The notes: a model not told the origin generated them from the letters alone. A stretch of DNA of 64,000 nucleotides from Lunularia cruciata (GCA_948567375.1 OX419757.1:28514732-28578731), one strand, 5' to 3'. Positions 1-12,500 are shown, numbered from the stretch's first letter. Program-made: numbers and translations.

Positions 1-2065
1 TTTGGGTTACATTGTCATGATGGAGTTCTTTGGGGATTTCAAAGGAGACATTGTTGTAGAATGAAGTGGGTTTACATAGAGTGGCACCCAATATCAATCT
101 ATATCTTAGGTCCTAATAGAGGAGATTGACTTTAGTTTGAGTTTGGTATATGAATTGATTTAGTTGAGAGTGCACTTGGTGTGTCAACACCATTGTTGTA
201 GGATATGGATGAGATTTATGGGGCCTCCAAAGGCTCCAAGCATTACTTTGGTATAGTGGATACAATTAGGTTGGATTACTTCATCAAAGAGTATTAGTTA
301 GTGTGATCTAGAATAAGTGTGGAACCTGACTTTGTTCACATCGTTCATAGCATAGAAAGATTTGTTTCAACACTTAGAAGGTCTGCCAATGGATGATTAT
401 CATGAGTTAGGAAAGCTCACTTGGAAGAGATTTAACCATGGAGCCAATATTGGTCTCCAAACTACATTTCTATGACTTTAGGCTCAGTTGCTAGGGGTAG
501 ATTGGCAATACCCATGAGTTCTAGCTCCAGTAGAGTTGTTGTCTCCAATAGAGGTGCACTAGTTAGAGATGGTGCTACTACAAGTAGAGGAATCACTACA
601 AGAGGTGGTGTGATATTGAGTTTTAATCCCATGGTGGAGTTCTTCTAGTGCTTGAGGTAGAACTACTAAGGAACAAACTAAGGAGCTTGCAAGAATTCCA
701 ACAAAAGGCTAGAGAGAGCCTACATGAGGTATACCCACTCCCATGAGATGGTTGATCAATTTCACTCAAGGAGTTATTGAGGCCCAAGAAGTCAAGTTTT
801 GGTATGGGATCTTGGACAAAGAGTTGCAATGTATAGTACATGATGTTATGTTATTATAAATACATTGTTACCCTCATCTACTTTGGTGGTGGTCTTTAGC
901 TTGGCTGACTGCATTGAGTTCAACATAGTGGAGGAGAGAGTGGTGACATTTGGATTTGGTAGGAAGAACTCATCCATAATTGTTACTTCTTTTAGAGTGT
1001 AGTAGAGTGCACCCCACTATGTTAAGCTCCAAGGGCCAAGTGGATAGCTCAGATCTTATGGAGCAAGTGGAGGGCATGGTGCAGCTCTCTTACCTTCAGT
1101 TTTAGGTCAATAGTAGCCAATGAGTGGTGGTATTGCTTGTTGAACTTGTGGTACACCTCACTAAAAGAGAAAGTGCACTCAAGGCAATGAACATGATGCC
1201 TCTAGTGCATCATAGCCAACACAAAGACAACTTGACCATTGCCATAGATTTGGTCACATTTGTGACAAATACTTTGACCTTCACTTGAAGTTACGGAGTG
1301 GTAGGGGCTACTATGGTAGGTGGTAGCCTCAGCCACCAATGGTTATGGCAAGCAATAACAATTAGGTTGGAGGAATTACCAACTAGACTTGCCTTTGAGA
1401 AAGCTTGGTTCACACTTGGAGTTGTCTTAGAGGATAACTAGAGGGGGATTTTCTATTTGGCAAGACCTTCAAGGAAGGTCTATACACCACATAGGGTCTT
1501 ATTAGACTCTGGTGCACATCCCTTTATGTTGGAGAAGGTTGCAATTGTCGATCTTGAGCTACAAAAGATTGATGTGGAGAAGTGTTCATTTCAAATCCAA
1601 ACATCTCTAAGAATGGTTCTACATAGTACATCACATGCGGAGAGCTTATTGTCTAGATTTAGCCTGGTCATTTGACTAATAAATTTGTGATGAGAGCTCA
1701 TGCCATTGTAACAATAACAAAGTTATATGATGTGCTAGTTGGTGGAGTAGTGTTATACTCAATCTTGACTATTAGGAAGAGATAACTTTGTATAGACAAG
1801 GTTACCAGTCAAGCAAGAGATGGGTGTGTTGCCTACTAGTATGCCTTAGTAGTGGTAGTCTTGGCTCACTACAGTTGGAGACCAAAACAACTTTTAATGG
1901 TTCCACTACTAGGCCAAGTGACTTATTGGAGGAGAATGCTTATGTAGAGGATACTCAAATACCAAAGGAGATCACTCAAGTTTGGAGTACAAGTGAGATC
2001 CTTTCATCCACCTTAGATATTCCATTGTGGAATTCTAAGGAGTCATTGTGACAACATATAGATCA
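1..2065 (+). mobile_element. Decayed Ty3/gypsy-like gag-protease remnant
   Basis: This stretch has no long open frame, but pieces of a retroelement polyprotein can be read on the plus strand. Around 1130-1190 there is a decayed Cys/His zinc-knuckle-like segment (CGT followed by KRKCTQG). At 1457-1675 an aspartic protease core is open, and around 1730-1760 a V-L-V-G-G-V-V-L-Y-S stretch follows. Stops and frame changes run throughout, so it cannot make protein. The left end lies outside the window and no LTR was identified. It may be part of the next gypsy remnant or an older, separate insertion. Confidence 0.5.
1457..1675 (+). pseudogene. Retropepsin fragment of a gypsy-type retroelement
   Basis: A 72-residue open stretch carries the motif VLLDSGAHPFML, an aspartic protease active site of D-S/T-G type (D-S-G), followed by a hydrophobic segment. 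In a living element the protease cuts the Gag-Pol polyprotein. Upstream, a decayed zinc-knuckle-like segment is in the expected gag position. Downstream the frame is broken by stops, and no RT is attached within the next 3 kb in this frame. Assignment rests on one motif and its context. Confidence 0.5.
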
Positions 2066-2930
2066 GTTGGTATAAGAGAGGACAGCTTGGGGTTTTGATT
2101 AAGTGTGAAAATTTCAAAAGATTGTGATATATCTATTGAGAGGATTTAGTGATATTGTGAAGACGGGTCAATTTTGGAGATTGAGATCTCATGCAGGAGG
2201 AATGTGAGAGCAACCAAAAGCATGTTTGAGTGTTCAGACTTATATTGGGAACATGGATGGTCACCAAGAGTGGAAGTTGAGGCTATGCAAGGTTCCTCAA
2301 GGGTTTGAGGTGATTATAGGAGTGGATTTGAGGAAAAGAGAATTTAGAATAGAATTTGAAGAGAGTGTTGGGAGAATCCAAAAACATTCACTACCTGGAA
2401 GAAAGAGTGATTTTAAGTGATTTTTATATGTAGAGAATGGAAATAAGGCAAGTTCATGTCCATTGATCTTTTAGAGAACGAGATTGAGGGAAAGGAGATG
2501 CTTACTTGACTTGGGATTGCATGTTGGACCTTCTTCACCAAGATTGGGAGGGAGGAGATCTAAGACCAAGGAGTTGTGTGAGGTTTGTGGAGTGGAAGGA
2601 CTTCAAAAAGGACATGAGTGTAGAGGAGGAACAACAATTTTGGAGACTTTAGTGAGAGATCTTGGAGAGAGTCTTAGTACAGCTATAGAGAAACTACCAC
2701 CTTCATCAACTAGTTCTCAAGATTTGTGATGGAGATAATTTTTCAATTTATGGATAAAATATCTATGAGGATTAAATTAATCTATACTCTTGGATTTGAT
2801 ATTGCTATAGAAATTCTAGACCAACCTAAACCTTGTGTGTTTCCTATGGTGGATTGCTCTCAAATGGTGTTAGTCATGTATATACTCTATTAGTTATAGA
2901 GTGAGAGAAAAGAAAAGAGAAAGATAAGGA
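2066..2930 (+). other. Unassigned stretch with two short Cys-containing ORFs
   Basis: Short plus-strand open stretches lie at 2226-2420 and 2484-2729. The second contains CEVCGVEGLQKGHEC, a Cys-x2-Cys...His-x-Cys pattern that could be a decayed zinc knuckle. I recognise no family. The stretch sits between two gypsy remnants and is probably untranslated leader or decayed gag. Confidence 0.25.
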
Positions 2931-2940
2931 AAGATTAAGA

Positions 2941-3873
2941 TGGGGAAACTTTTGGCTTTCTTTGGCAAGGATGGAGAAGATGTGGAGGCATTTGTGAGAG
3001 ACCTCAAGAGAGCTTGCATAGAAAACAATGAGAGGAAGAAGAATGAGTGGGCCTCATTATTACCGGATTTTGTTGAGGATGCATAATTACATGGTACTCA
3101 TCAGAATATCAAAAGAGAGAGAGTAGAGATGGGAAAAAAGAGTCTTGGGAGAGTTTGACTTCAGCACCCATTGAGAACTTTCTTCTAGATCAGAATTATG
3201 AGAGATTGATGAGTGAGGTTACCTTCCTCAAACAAGGAGATGGAGAGAAAGTGAGACTCTATGTAGAAAGAGTGGAGAAGTTAGAATCTAGAATTTGCAT
3301 AGTGTTGAGAAAAAGTGAGGATAATGTGAAGACTACTATGATTAGCATAAGAGCCATGTTTACCAAAAGTTTATGGGAGAGTTGAGACCACAAATTAGAA
3401 GTAAAGTGAGATATGACAAACCTTCTTCCAAGGTTGAAGCTATCAAGATTGCAATTTGTATGGAGGAGAATTTGGAAGAGGATGAGAGTGATTTGGTGGT
3501 GATGGAGGTTGTGTATCCTTCTCAAGGCTACAAGTATGGTGGAATTTCTAATACTTTGGTGGCAAGGGTTGCACCACAAGTAGTAATTGCTCCAATTTTT
3601 GCACCTCCACCAAAAGATCTATTACAAACCATCATAGAACAACTTGCGTATCTCAAGATCAATGTAGTGCAACTATGGGAGAAGAGAGAGGTAAATAAGA
3701 ATTTTGGGAGAGAGCCTAGGAGTTATGGAAGCTATCTATATAGAGGAGGCCAACCAACCAAAAATTTCAATGATAGAAATTGTTTTGGTTTTGGAAGAAG
3801 AGGTTACATCCAAAGGAATTGCCAAATTCTACTTACCATGGAGGAAGGAGTTATGAGGGAGCCAATAGAATGA
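2941..3873 (+). pseudogene. Gag-like fragment with broken zinc knuckle
   Basis: The frame opens with MGKLLAFFGKDGEDVEAF and continues, with stops and a frame change, into the open stretch 3373-3873. Gag forms the capsid and binds the RNA genome. Near its end the knuckle reads CFGFGRRGYIQRNC: relative to C-x2-C-x4-H-x4-C the second Cys is Phe and the His is Tyr, so zinc binding is lost. The next open stretch overlaps in another frame (3780-4097) and is very acidic and lysine-rich. Confidence 0.6.
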
Positions 3874-4341
3874 AAGAAGAAGGTAGTGAAATCCAAGTGG
3901 ATTCTAATCCAAACAAAGGTAAGGTGATAGCATCCATAGATGAGGTTGAGAGCAATTATGAAAAGGAGGAGTGCTCAGACTCCAGAGGTTTTGATTTGGA
4001 GCTTGTGGCACTAGAGAAGAAGAGAGCTCATTTTGCAAAGGATGTACACTCTTCTCAAGGATTTATGTCTAGTAAGGAATATCCCTATAACTACTAGGAG
4101 CACTTGCACTAGCACCTCAATACCATCAACAACAAAGACAAGGAAGAAGTTGGGGATGGAAGACTTCTTGATCTCAAAGCAATAATGGAACTACAATGTG
4201 TTGGAGGATATTAGAAATCACAAGGCCAACATCATAGTGGATCAACTGATTGCTTTGAATCATACCTTGAGAAAGGAGCTTAGAGATGGTCTGAGTTCTA
4301 CAAGGAATAGGAAGAAGAAGAAAGCAAAAGCTCTAGTATAA

Positions 4342-4557
4342 ATGGGGGTGGTAGATGCCAAACTAGCATCAAGAGAGGCTTGTGAATATGCCTCCCAGAT
4401 TGATATGAGAGTGAATGGTCACAACATCAAGGATGCATTTGTTGATGGAGGATCTACAATGAATGTCATGTTAGAGCATATGATGAAAAATTTGGGTATG
4501 ATACGCTCTAGACCTTTAACATTTGTGGTGAGCATGGCAAACAAGCAACAAGTTTAA
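4342..4557 (+). pseudogene. Gypsy aspartic protease fragment
   Basis: A 71-residue open stretch contains VNGHNIKDAFVDGGSTMNVM, a retropepsin-like fold start with the active-site triad reading D-G-G instead of the usual D-S/T-G. After the stop at 4557 the frame continues with LLGGPWL-like residues near 4650, which fit the second half of a plant gypsy protease. It is followed by the RT region of the same element. Confidence 0.6.
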
Positions 4558-5149
4558 AAAATAGGGGTGATGGATAAGGTGGTAGTTTCAATTATGGAAG
4601 TTCAAAATCTCATGACTTTCCAAGTCTTGAAAGATTTGAGCTATGATTTACTTCTTGGTGGGCCATGGTTGAGAGAAGCATGCACAATTGATCAATAGCA
4701 CAAAGGGTATTTGAGAATTGGGCCATCAAACCATAGAGTCACAGTTCCTATGACTAACACCACCAACACTTCAGATTCAAATACACCATCTTCTAATTAT
4801 TAGGAATCAGATTCAAAAGGAGCTTAAGGTGTGGACACAAGCATGGAGGAGGAGACTTCCACAAATGAATAAGAATATGAATCTGATTCAAATGTGTATC
4901 CCTTGTGTGCTATGGACTTTTCACCTAAACCAAAGGCTTTGAAGGACCCAGGTAAACCATCATTAGACAATTGAGTAGATAGAGAGGAGGTAATCCACCC
5001 TCAAGTATGGTCCAATTGTTACCAAGGAGGAGAATATGAGATTTGAAGAGATTTTTTGCAAGTTCACCCATATGTTTACTTTCAGTTACAAGGATCTAAA
5101 GGAAGTCACCTTGGAGGAGCACAAGATAAAGGTGGAGTCATATGCAAAC

Positions 5150-5772
5150 CAATCTACCAAAAGCAACATTGCATTACCCCACCAATAGCTTTGTTTGTGA
5201 AGGAGGAGATTGATAAGCTCAAGGAGACCGGATTTATCTTTGAGGTAGAGAATTTAGAATGAGTGTCCCCATGTGATTGTGAAGAAAAATAATGGCAAGC
5301 TTTGGGTATGTGTGGATCACAAGAAGCCCAATGTTATTACTAAGAAGGATTTCTACCCTGTGCCATTCATTGATGAGAACTTGGAGGAGGTTGCAAGTCA
5401 TGAGAGGTACAGTTTTGGAAATGTTACAATGGGTATAACCAAATCAAGATTACACCAGAGCATCAACAACTCACCACACTCACCACACCTTGGGGGACTT
5501 ATGTTTTCAAGTTCATGCCTTTTGGGCTTTGCAATGCTCTAGCCACATTCCAACAATCCACAAACAAGGTGTTTGAACCTTTCATTGAGAAATTTATGAG
5601 AGATTTCATTGATGACTCTTGTGTCTATGGGAGCAAGGAGGAGAACTTTGAGCACATGATCAAGATCTTGCAATGCTTGGATGAATCAAATGCATCACTC
5701 AACCCAAAGACATGCATTTTTGGTTATGAAGAAGGTCTACTTTTGGGGCATATCATCTCCAAGGGAGAATAA
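5150..5772 (+). pseudogene. Gypsy reverse transcriptase, frameshifted
   Basis: The RT is spread over three open pieces (5056-5262, 5273-5542, 5515-5772). Visible landmarks are KEEIDKLKETGFIFE, the NNGKLWVCVDHKKPN segment (the RMCVDYRxLN block of gypsy RT), PFGLCNALATFQ, and FIDDSCVYG where a functional RT has Y/F-x-D-D. The catalytic D-D pair is kept, but frameshifts near 5265 and 5430 and the stop after HIISKGE destroy the frame. Confidence 0.8.
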
Positions 5773-6094
5773 TAGTTCATCTTGAGAAGGTAAGGAAAAT
5801 CTCAGACCTTCCATTCTCTTCAAGCTTGAAACATTTGTGCCAATTCTTGGGGATGGTTGGGTACTATAGGAGGTTCATCTTTACATTTCCAACAAGGCTT
5901 TTGCATTGACTACCTACATTGCATGAATCAAAGCAGATACGAGAGTGGGCTACTCTTGCATAACCTTTTACGATTTCACAAGGATGACAAAGAGTGTAGA
6001 GTACATGGTGATTTTTGAGGACATGAAGGCTCTCAAAGCTTTTGAGGAGCTCAAGAAATCAATTGTTGTAGCTCCAATCTTGCTAAACCTAATT

Positions 6095-6506
6095 GGATTA
6101 AGTCATTCATACTCTACATAGATGCTTCCAATGTAGCTATAGGATACACTCTCGGTCAAGTAGACCAAGATGGGCATGATCATCCAATAGCTTATGTTAG
6201 TAGACAGATGGTTTCACTAGAAAAGAACTACTCAGTCACAGAGAGAGAGAGAGAGAAGAGTTGGCAGTGATCTTTGGTCTCAAGAAGTTTAGACACTACT
6301 TGATTGGAGGGAAAGCCACCTTTGTCATGGATCACAAGGCTTTAAAGTACATCTTCAACAAGCTTAATGTTGAAGGGAGGCTAGCAAGGTGGATAATACT
6401 CTTGTTTGAGTGTGACTCTACACCATTGAGTACAGGCCAGGCAAGAAACATGCAAATGTTGATCTGTTATCTAGGGCCTATGATCATGATGGAGTTGAAC
6501 TAGTGA
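6095..6506 (+). pseudogene. Gypsy RNase H domain, broken
   Basis: Plus-strand reading gives LYIDASNVAIGYTLGQ, then PIAYVSRQM and EKNYSVTERE, and in another frame FGLKKFRHYLIGGKA followed by MDHKALKYIF, the RNase H blocks that follow RT in Ty3/gypsy. A (GA)8 tract at 6241-6256 sits at the frame break and probably caused it by slippage. The domain would remove the RNA strand during cDNA synthesis. Confidence 0.75.
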
Positions 6507-6835
6507 ATGATTCTTTCTTAGATGAGGAGCTCATGGCAATCTCCATCACTCAAGAGGCTCCAATGGAGTACAAGGAGATTTTGGAATTGTTACAAGAGAC
6601 AACTATCCAAAAGAGATGCATGTTGGGGAGGAGAAGGCTCTTATAGCAAGATTTAGACTTTACACAATGGTGGAGGTTATTCTTTTTCACCAAGGAGCAA
6701 ATGGTCTACTTTGAAGAGTAGTGGATAAGGAAGAGTTTATCCAACTCATAAAGGGTATCATGAGGGTTTAGTGTGTGGGGAGTATTTTTCATGAAAGGTG
6801 ACTACTTTCAAGATTTTAGATACAAGCTACTTTAC

Positions 6836-7253
6836 ATTTTTTACTTTATTTGACTTTAAGCCTAGTAACTTGAGTTACTTCAATAATTTTGCGGGACGTA
6901 GTGAGAGGCGCATAATAAATTTGGTGCATAACTAATTCACAATATATAAACTAGCGGTGAGGAGGTACTCATCAGCCTTTGATTTGCAACTATCTCTCTC
7001 TCATTGAGTTCTCTAATGAGCAATGTCTTGAGTCTTCAAGTGTTAGCACGTGGAAGAGTATGATGGAGTTGGGTTCTTTGCCTTCTTAGTCCATGATGCG
7101 CTACCATATTAGCCATCAGAGGTTCATCTTGAGTGAGAGATAGGCTGGCTCACACAACAAGCTACAATAAGCCTCCTCTCGTAGTAGAGATCCTAACACT
7201 CTCAAACCTCCAATCAAGAATTGGAACCCCTTGGTGGAAAATCTGAGGGAGTG
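6836..7253. other. No gene seen; boundary of two retroelements
   Basis: Nothing coding is visible. The stretch joins the integrase stub of the plus-strand gypsy remnant to the truncated 3' LTR of the minus-strand chromovirus. It may contain LTR sequence of either element, but I could not match its ends. Confidence 0.3.
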
Positions 7254-7572
7254 AGAATGCAAGCTAAGCTAACCAAGAAGAAGCCGCTTAGAAGCTATCT
7301 ACTTGGCATGCAAGCTTAGCTAATCAGGAAGCTTCCCAATAAGCTTCTTTCTAGAAGCCACCTACTTTGTTAGCGAGCTAAGTTAGCCGAGAAGCTTCCC
7401 AAGAAGCTTCCTCCTAGAAGTCACCACTTGGCATACACATTACCCTATATTTAGAAGGTACCAAATAGCTTCCTAGATGCTTCTAAAATATTCTTATAAT
7501 TCTTGGTTAATTTGACCTATTTGTTACTTTGTTAATCTTGACTAACTTGTCTATAAATTTCATATTCTTACA
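7254..7572 (-). repeat. 3' LTR of the chromovirus (truncated)
   Basis: It shares with 14824-15229 the runs aatgcaagctaagctaa, agaagtcacca and aatattcttataattctt. Its minus-strand start is TGTAAGAATATG at 7572, directly after a purine-rich tract (GGTGGGAGATA), as expected for plus-strand priming. The far end of the LTR is missing or diverged beyond about 7254. Confidence 0.75.
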
Positions 7573-8910
7573 TATCTCCCACCGCTAGTTGGTGATGTCC
7601 TTGTTACCATGGAAGCTTCAAACTCTTGGATGGCTGTTTGTGCATTGTGGTGATAATAAAGTGGCTCCCAAGTGGCATTATGAAGGGGATACCCTTTCCA
7701 AAGGACTTTGTACTCAATATGTTGTTGGTTGTCATGTTGAATGTGGCAATGTGCAAGGATATGATCAACTTCATTCTCCTCATGATCATTGATAAGGACT
7801 GGAGGAGGAAGGGGTTTGACATGAGAAGAAAAGGAAGATGGATTAGAAATGAAGGGTTTCAACTTGGAAATATGAAAGACGTGGTGGATTTGCATATAAC
7901 AAAGCAAGGCAAGTCAAAAAGCAACAAGAGAAATGATGTGGGTGACATCAAATGGACCTATCTAATTAGGATTAAGTTTACAAACTTGGGTATCAAGTGG
8001 GAGGGTTAGGTTAATAGAAGAAAGCATGTTTTTATCACCAAGTTGAACGGTGAGATCATGAAAATGTTGGTCCACGTATTGTTTTTGATGATTTTGAGCA
8101 AGAAGGAGATGACATTTGGCTTGTTATTAGGATTGGGATATTGCGGTCAAAAAGTTAGAAGTATGAAAGACATGAGATGAAAGAGGAGCACGAAGAGAAT
8201 CAAGAATAATTGATTGTTGGCCAAAATTAAGGAAGAAGAGAGAGAATACAATGCTTGCATGCTTGGGGTTGTTGTATGCAAACTTGACAGCTGCAAGACA
8301 TTCATCCTAATTGATATAATGAATGTTGACAAAAGCATAAATCATATTATCCAAGATGCAATTTTCCTGTTTAGTTTGTCCATCAATTTGAGGATGGTAG
8401 GCCATGGACAAAGTAAGCTTTGGTGCCAAGTAGCTAGAAGAGTGCTTGCCAAACTTTTTTGGTGAATCATGGATCACGGTTGAAGATGAAGCATCCCATG
8501 ATACTTGAAGATATTGTCAAAGTAGATTTGGGCCAATTTTGGAACATCCACTATATCAAAGGTTGGTGTCAAATGGATTTGCTTACTAAGCTTATCAACA
8601 AACACCATGATTTTTGTGCGACCTTGCTTTGTCTTGGCAAGGATATGGTGAAATCTAGGCTTATGTGTTCCCATTGTAGATGAGATGAGAAGTGGTTGAA
8701 GGAGTCCACTTGGTTTTTGGTTATTGGTCTTGTTGCATTGGCAGCTCTCACAAGACTAGACAAACTCTCAAACCTCTTGTGCCATGTTAGGCCACCACCA
8801 TTAGCATTGTAGGGTACCCAAGGTCTTGTCCACACCCATGTGATAAACTATTGGTAAGTCATGGGCTTCTTGAAGGCACACAAGTTGTAGATCATCTTTA
8901 GTTGGAACAT
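7560..8910 (-). pseudogene. Chromovirus integrase with C-terminal chromodomain
   Basis: Minus-strand reading shows the full integrase order. The zinc domain has a YHMGVDKTLGT-like stretch and CESCQCNKT near 8735. The catalytic core has SLDFT (first Asp, near 8660), an IHDS segment (second Asp) and AYHPQIDGQTKQEN (Glu, near 8390). Then comes HHVFHISKLKPF and a chromodomain, with EYKVLWKGYPLHNATWEP at about 7740-7680. Integrase inserts the cDNA, and the chromodomain reads histone marks. Several frame changes break it. The chromodomain piece (7907-7560) alone is open for 115 residues and runs to the polypurine tract. Confidence 0.85.
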
Positions 8911-8999
8911 AGATCAGGTTCTCACAAAATAAAAGGCCTTCCTTGAAGGAGAAAGTGTTTTATTCCTTGTCATATGTTGCAAGATGACCTTGTACCATA

Positions 9000-9992
9000 T
9001 GAAAGAAGGAGTCTTGTTGTAAAGTGGTCCTAAACTTGATTTGGACTTTTGAGTCAATTGACACTATCATAATTGTTGTTGTGATGAGAGGAAGAGTCTT
9101 CAAATCAAGTTGTCATGATAGGGCATCAGGGATGACATAGAACCTACCAAGTTTGTACTCAAATTTGATGTCAAACAACTATAGTTGTTCCTCCCATTGA
9201 TGATATTGAATCTTCATGTGCTCCAAATATAATGTTTGTAACAAGGATTTTTGATTGGTTCACATGATCACTTGTTTCTCCAAGAGATAGTGCCTCCATA
9301 CCTTGGTGCATATGTTATTGCTAGTCATTCTTGATCTTGAGTAGAGTAATTCCTTTTTGCAATGTTTAGTCTATGAGATAGAAAGGCAATGGGATGTAAC
9401 TATTTGGAAATTCCTACTACAACATAGCTCCAATGGTAAAGTTAAAAGCATCAAAATTAACCACACAAGGTAGTTAAGGATCATATGGTTGATGAATGGG
9501 TCTTGAAAACACCATATATTTTAGCTTTTGGAATGCTTCTTTGTGCTTGGTGGTCCACTAAAAGCTTGAGGTCTCCTCCAAGAGAGTGATCAATGGTGCG
9601 GCCACATGAGCATAATAATGGATAAACCCTTGGTAAAAACTTGCCTATCCATTAAATACATGCACTTCTATGGTATCCTTTGGAGTAGGCCAATCAGTAA
9701 TGGCCTTGATTTTCTCCTCTTTTATCTAGATCCCCTTTGATGAGACCTTATGATTCAAGGAGGTAACTTCTGTTTGCCAAAAGGTACACTTTGACTTCTT
9801 GCAATAAAACTTCTATTTACATAGTCATCTTAGGAATTCTTGCACATGATTTTTGTGTTCTACCTTCATCTTAATATAGGTTAAAATATCATCCAAAAAT
9901 ACCAACACATATCAATCCAATAGCCCATCCAACACCCAATGCATCTGATGCATGAGACTACCAAAGCATTAGTGAGGACAAAAGGTAGAACT
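9000..9992 (-). pseudogene. Chromovirus RT 3' half and RNase H
   Basis: Reading leftwards from 9992: VLPFVLTNAL, then VFLDDILTY near 9890 (the Y/F-x-D-D box with both Asp kept), then the connection region and RNase H (HYLLEKQVIM, KIQYHQWEEQL, GRFYVIPDALS). The first half of RT lies beyond the insertion at 9993-11933. Stops and frameshifts are frequent. Confidence 0.75.
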
Positions 9993-11933
9993 TGGTGATA
10001 ACCCGGCAAATATCACTTTTGCAGTAATCGGGTAAGTAAAGTTCATTCCCGTAGAGATACTATCCAGAATTGGTCAAATACGAAGTCACAAGTCACAATT
10101 GCAGTTCTTCTTGGTTTCTTCTTTAATCTCTCAGGTAGAAACTACACCCAGAAGAGAGTAACAAGCTCACAACCTTGTCAACTTGTCACTAATACACACA
10201 CATAATCACAACATAGCAAATTTTGTCCAAACAACTCTTGATTGTGATGATTCAGATTCTCCTGAAGACAGCACTTCACTGCAAAGACCGATTTCACCTC
10301 AGAATTGTGTTCCACCCCTCCACTGAGGGCACAACTTCCTCGATCAAAATTGCTTCACATCAACTTTGTGTTGCATTCACCAATGCAGAATACTACCAAC
10401 ACTACAATTCCTCTCAGATCTGTCAAGGCATTGCTCCGGTGCACTTCACTCAGGATCAAACACACAGAATGAAGATCAAGGCTGTAGATTCCAACATCCA
10501 TAGACATACTGACTTGCTCTTTGGAATTCTCCAATTCTCTACACACTCACAAACACAAACACGAAATTGATAATCGAAATTAAGCTTAAGCAACGAGTAC
10601 TGGGAACAGCACTTCACTTTATCTATCTTCAGAAATTTGAATACTGAATAACATCGTATTGTGAATGCTCCACTTAAATACTGAAGTAAATGGCAGACTC
10701 GCCTACCTAGGCACCGCTTCCTAACATCTCTTCCTACCTGCAGATCCTAAGTGGCAATCTATCTCTTCATATCTGCCTCTTCCTATCTCAAAATTGACTT
10801 TTATCCCGATTCGATGTCTACCTCATCATCGGCTTCCAAACCCGATGATCTTCTTACTATTTCTCCTTCTTCGGGTATATCTACATCTACCAAATCCTTC
10901 ACTGTTTCTGCTACTTCTTTACTAGAAACTACAATTGCACTAAGGAATGACTTATCTAACTCATTATCTCCTGACCCACTCTTCTCTCAAGTGTCAATTA
11001 TCAAGTCCGATGACACTTGAATTCCTACTTCCGCAACATCGGGTTTAATTACAATCAATTCCTTTGCTAATTCTACTATATCCTCATCACAATTGTAATT
11101 GAAAGCATGGGTACACTATCTACGCCTTCAATTTGTAACCCACCTTCCCCTACTCACTCATGTTACTGACCTGAAGACACTTACAATCTGATCTTGCACT
11201 TCGGGTTTATTCACTACTGCTACTTCTCCTTCAATTCTTGTTCCATCTTCAATCGGAACTGAAATTGATGTCATGGGTATCTTAACAATCTATTCTTTCT
11301 CTATCCTAACTCTCTCTTATGCCTCTAGCAAGATTCCCAAAGTCATCTTCGTTGCACTCCGAAGTCCGACTATCTTAGATACAGTCATCTTCGTCTTGAG
11401 CGAAGAAGCTTCTAACCCAAAGTTGTGTAAACGAGAAGTCCAACATCCAAAGTCAAAAGTCTGAAGTCTGAAGTCCGAAGACCAAAGTCTGAAGTCTCGA
11501 GTCCGAAGTCCAAAGATGCCAACCCGAAGACACTAAACTTCTTTGTACAGTTACTCCCAAAACTTCAAATACTTGTAACTTTTTGTACAGACCTCTAAAC
11601 TTTGCAATTTTGGTGGCAACGGAAAGCCCTAAACGAGACGCTTCCAACAAAATATAGCACACTTAATTTGGACTTGTAAACATTGAGATATAGCTCTTGC
11701 AAGAATCTTGACCTGTAACTTCTATTCCTCTTTCGGGTTTGCCCTCTTTCAATCTTGGCTGAGTCCGTCTTCATCGGACACAAAGTCTACTTCCTCAGGC
11801 TTGATCAAAATACAAATTTCCTCTCATTTCTTCTCCATTTGGTTTCAATTTGGTTTCAATTTGGTTTCAATTTGGTTTCAGCAAGGCACTTCTTCTTCAA
11901 AACTCGTCTAAAATGAAAAATGTGGATACCACA
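9993..11933. mobile_element. Probable solo LTR nested in chromovirus RT
   Basis: The host RT reading frame stops making sense at 9992 and resumes at about 11938, between the conserved GHFEW and VLPFVL segments. The insert starts TGGTGATAACCCGG and ends GATACCACA, so it begins TG and ends CA. It is flanked on both sides by aact (9989-9992 and 11934-11937). No polyprotein motif is seen inside, which fits a 1941-bp solo LTR left by recombination. Inside are an 11-bp tandem (tggtttcaatt, four copies, about 11839-11880) and a (gaagtc)n-like run at about 11455-11515. Confidence 0.65.
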
Positions 11934-11937
11934 AACT

Positions 11938-12500
11938 CTCCATTCAAAATGCCCATACCTTGTGCAAGAGGTAGTCTTTTACACATCCTCTCTATCAATG
12001 AGAATATGCCAATAGCTACTTTGGAGATCCAACTCAATTATGAAGTCTTGTGCTCCACTCAATTGATCTAGCAAGTCGTCAATTCAAGGCAAGGGATATG
12101 CATTCTTCATTTTTTATTTATTACAGCCATGATAATCAATACAAAAATGAAGTGCTCAATCCTTCTTTGGGATAAATAGTACCAATGCTCCCATAAGAGA
12201 TGTATTATGTCATAAGAAATCCTTTTTCCAACAACTCTATCAATGTTTTTTGGAACTCTTCCAACACCTTTGGTAAGAGTTGATAGATTGGTCACTCAAT
12301 GGAGTACTTCCTAGCAATAGCTCAATCTTGAAGCGTATACTATGATCAAAGGGTAATCCCTTTGTTAGATTATCTAGAAACACATTTGCAACTTCTTGAA
12401 TTGTTTGATCAACCATTGCTTGATGAGGCTTTTGGTCCTCATTAGATTCTCCATGCGCAATCAACTTGATCCATACCGCCAAAATAGGAATATTTTCCTC
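11938..12500 (-). pseudogene. Chromovirus RT 5' half
   Basis: Minus-strand reading gives NAYPLP-IDDLLDQLSGAQ near 12090-12040, then LDLQSSYWHILI and TRYGHFEW ending at the insertion point. These are the RT palm blocks before the Y/F-x-D-D box, which itself lies at about 9890. Stops and a frame change are present. Confidence 0.7.

Larger units (their letters stand above)
2941..6835 (+). mobile_element. Degenerate Ty3/gypsy retrotransposon, gag to integrase stub
   Basis: Reading along the plus strand gives the gypsy order: gag (2941-3870), knuckle remnant (3779-3826), aspartic protease (4342-4557), reverse transcriptase (about 5150-5770), RNase H (about 6095-6505) and a stub of the integrase zinc-binding region (about 6745-6830, where a H-E-G-L stretch can be read). 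RT before RNase H before integrase separates Ty3/gypsy from Ty1/copia. Many stops and at least two frameshifts in RT (near 5265 and 5430) show it is dead. The rest of integrase and both LTRs were not found. A related, differently deleted copy lies on the minus strand at 15300-16745. Confidence 0.8.

Noticed and set aside
7589..8683. Plus-strand ORFs over the chromovirus integrase
   Set aside because: Antisense shadows; the minus strand carries the integrase and chromodomain motifs.
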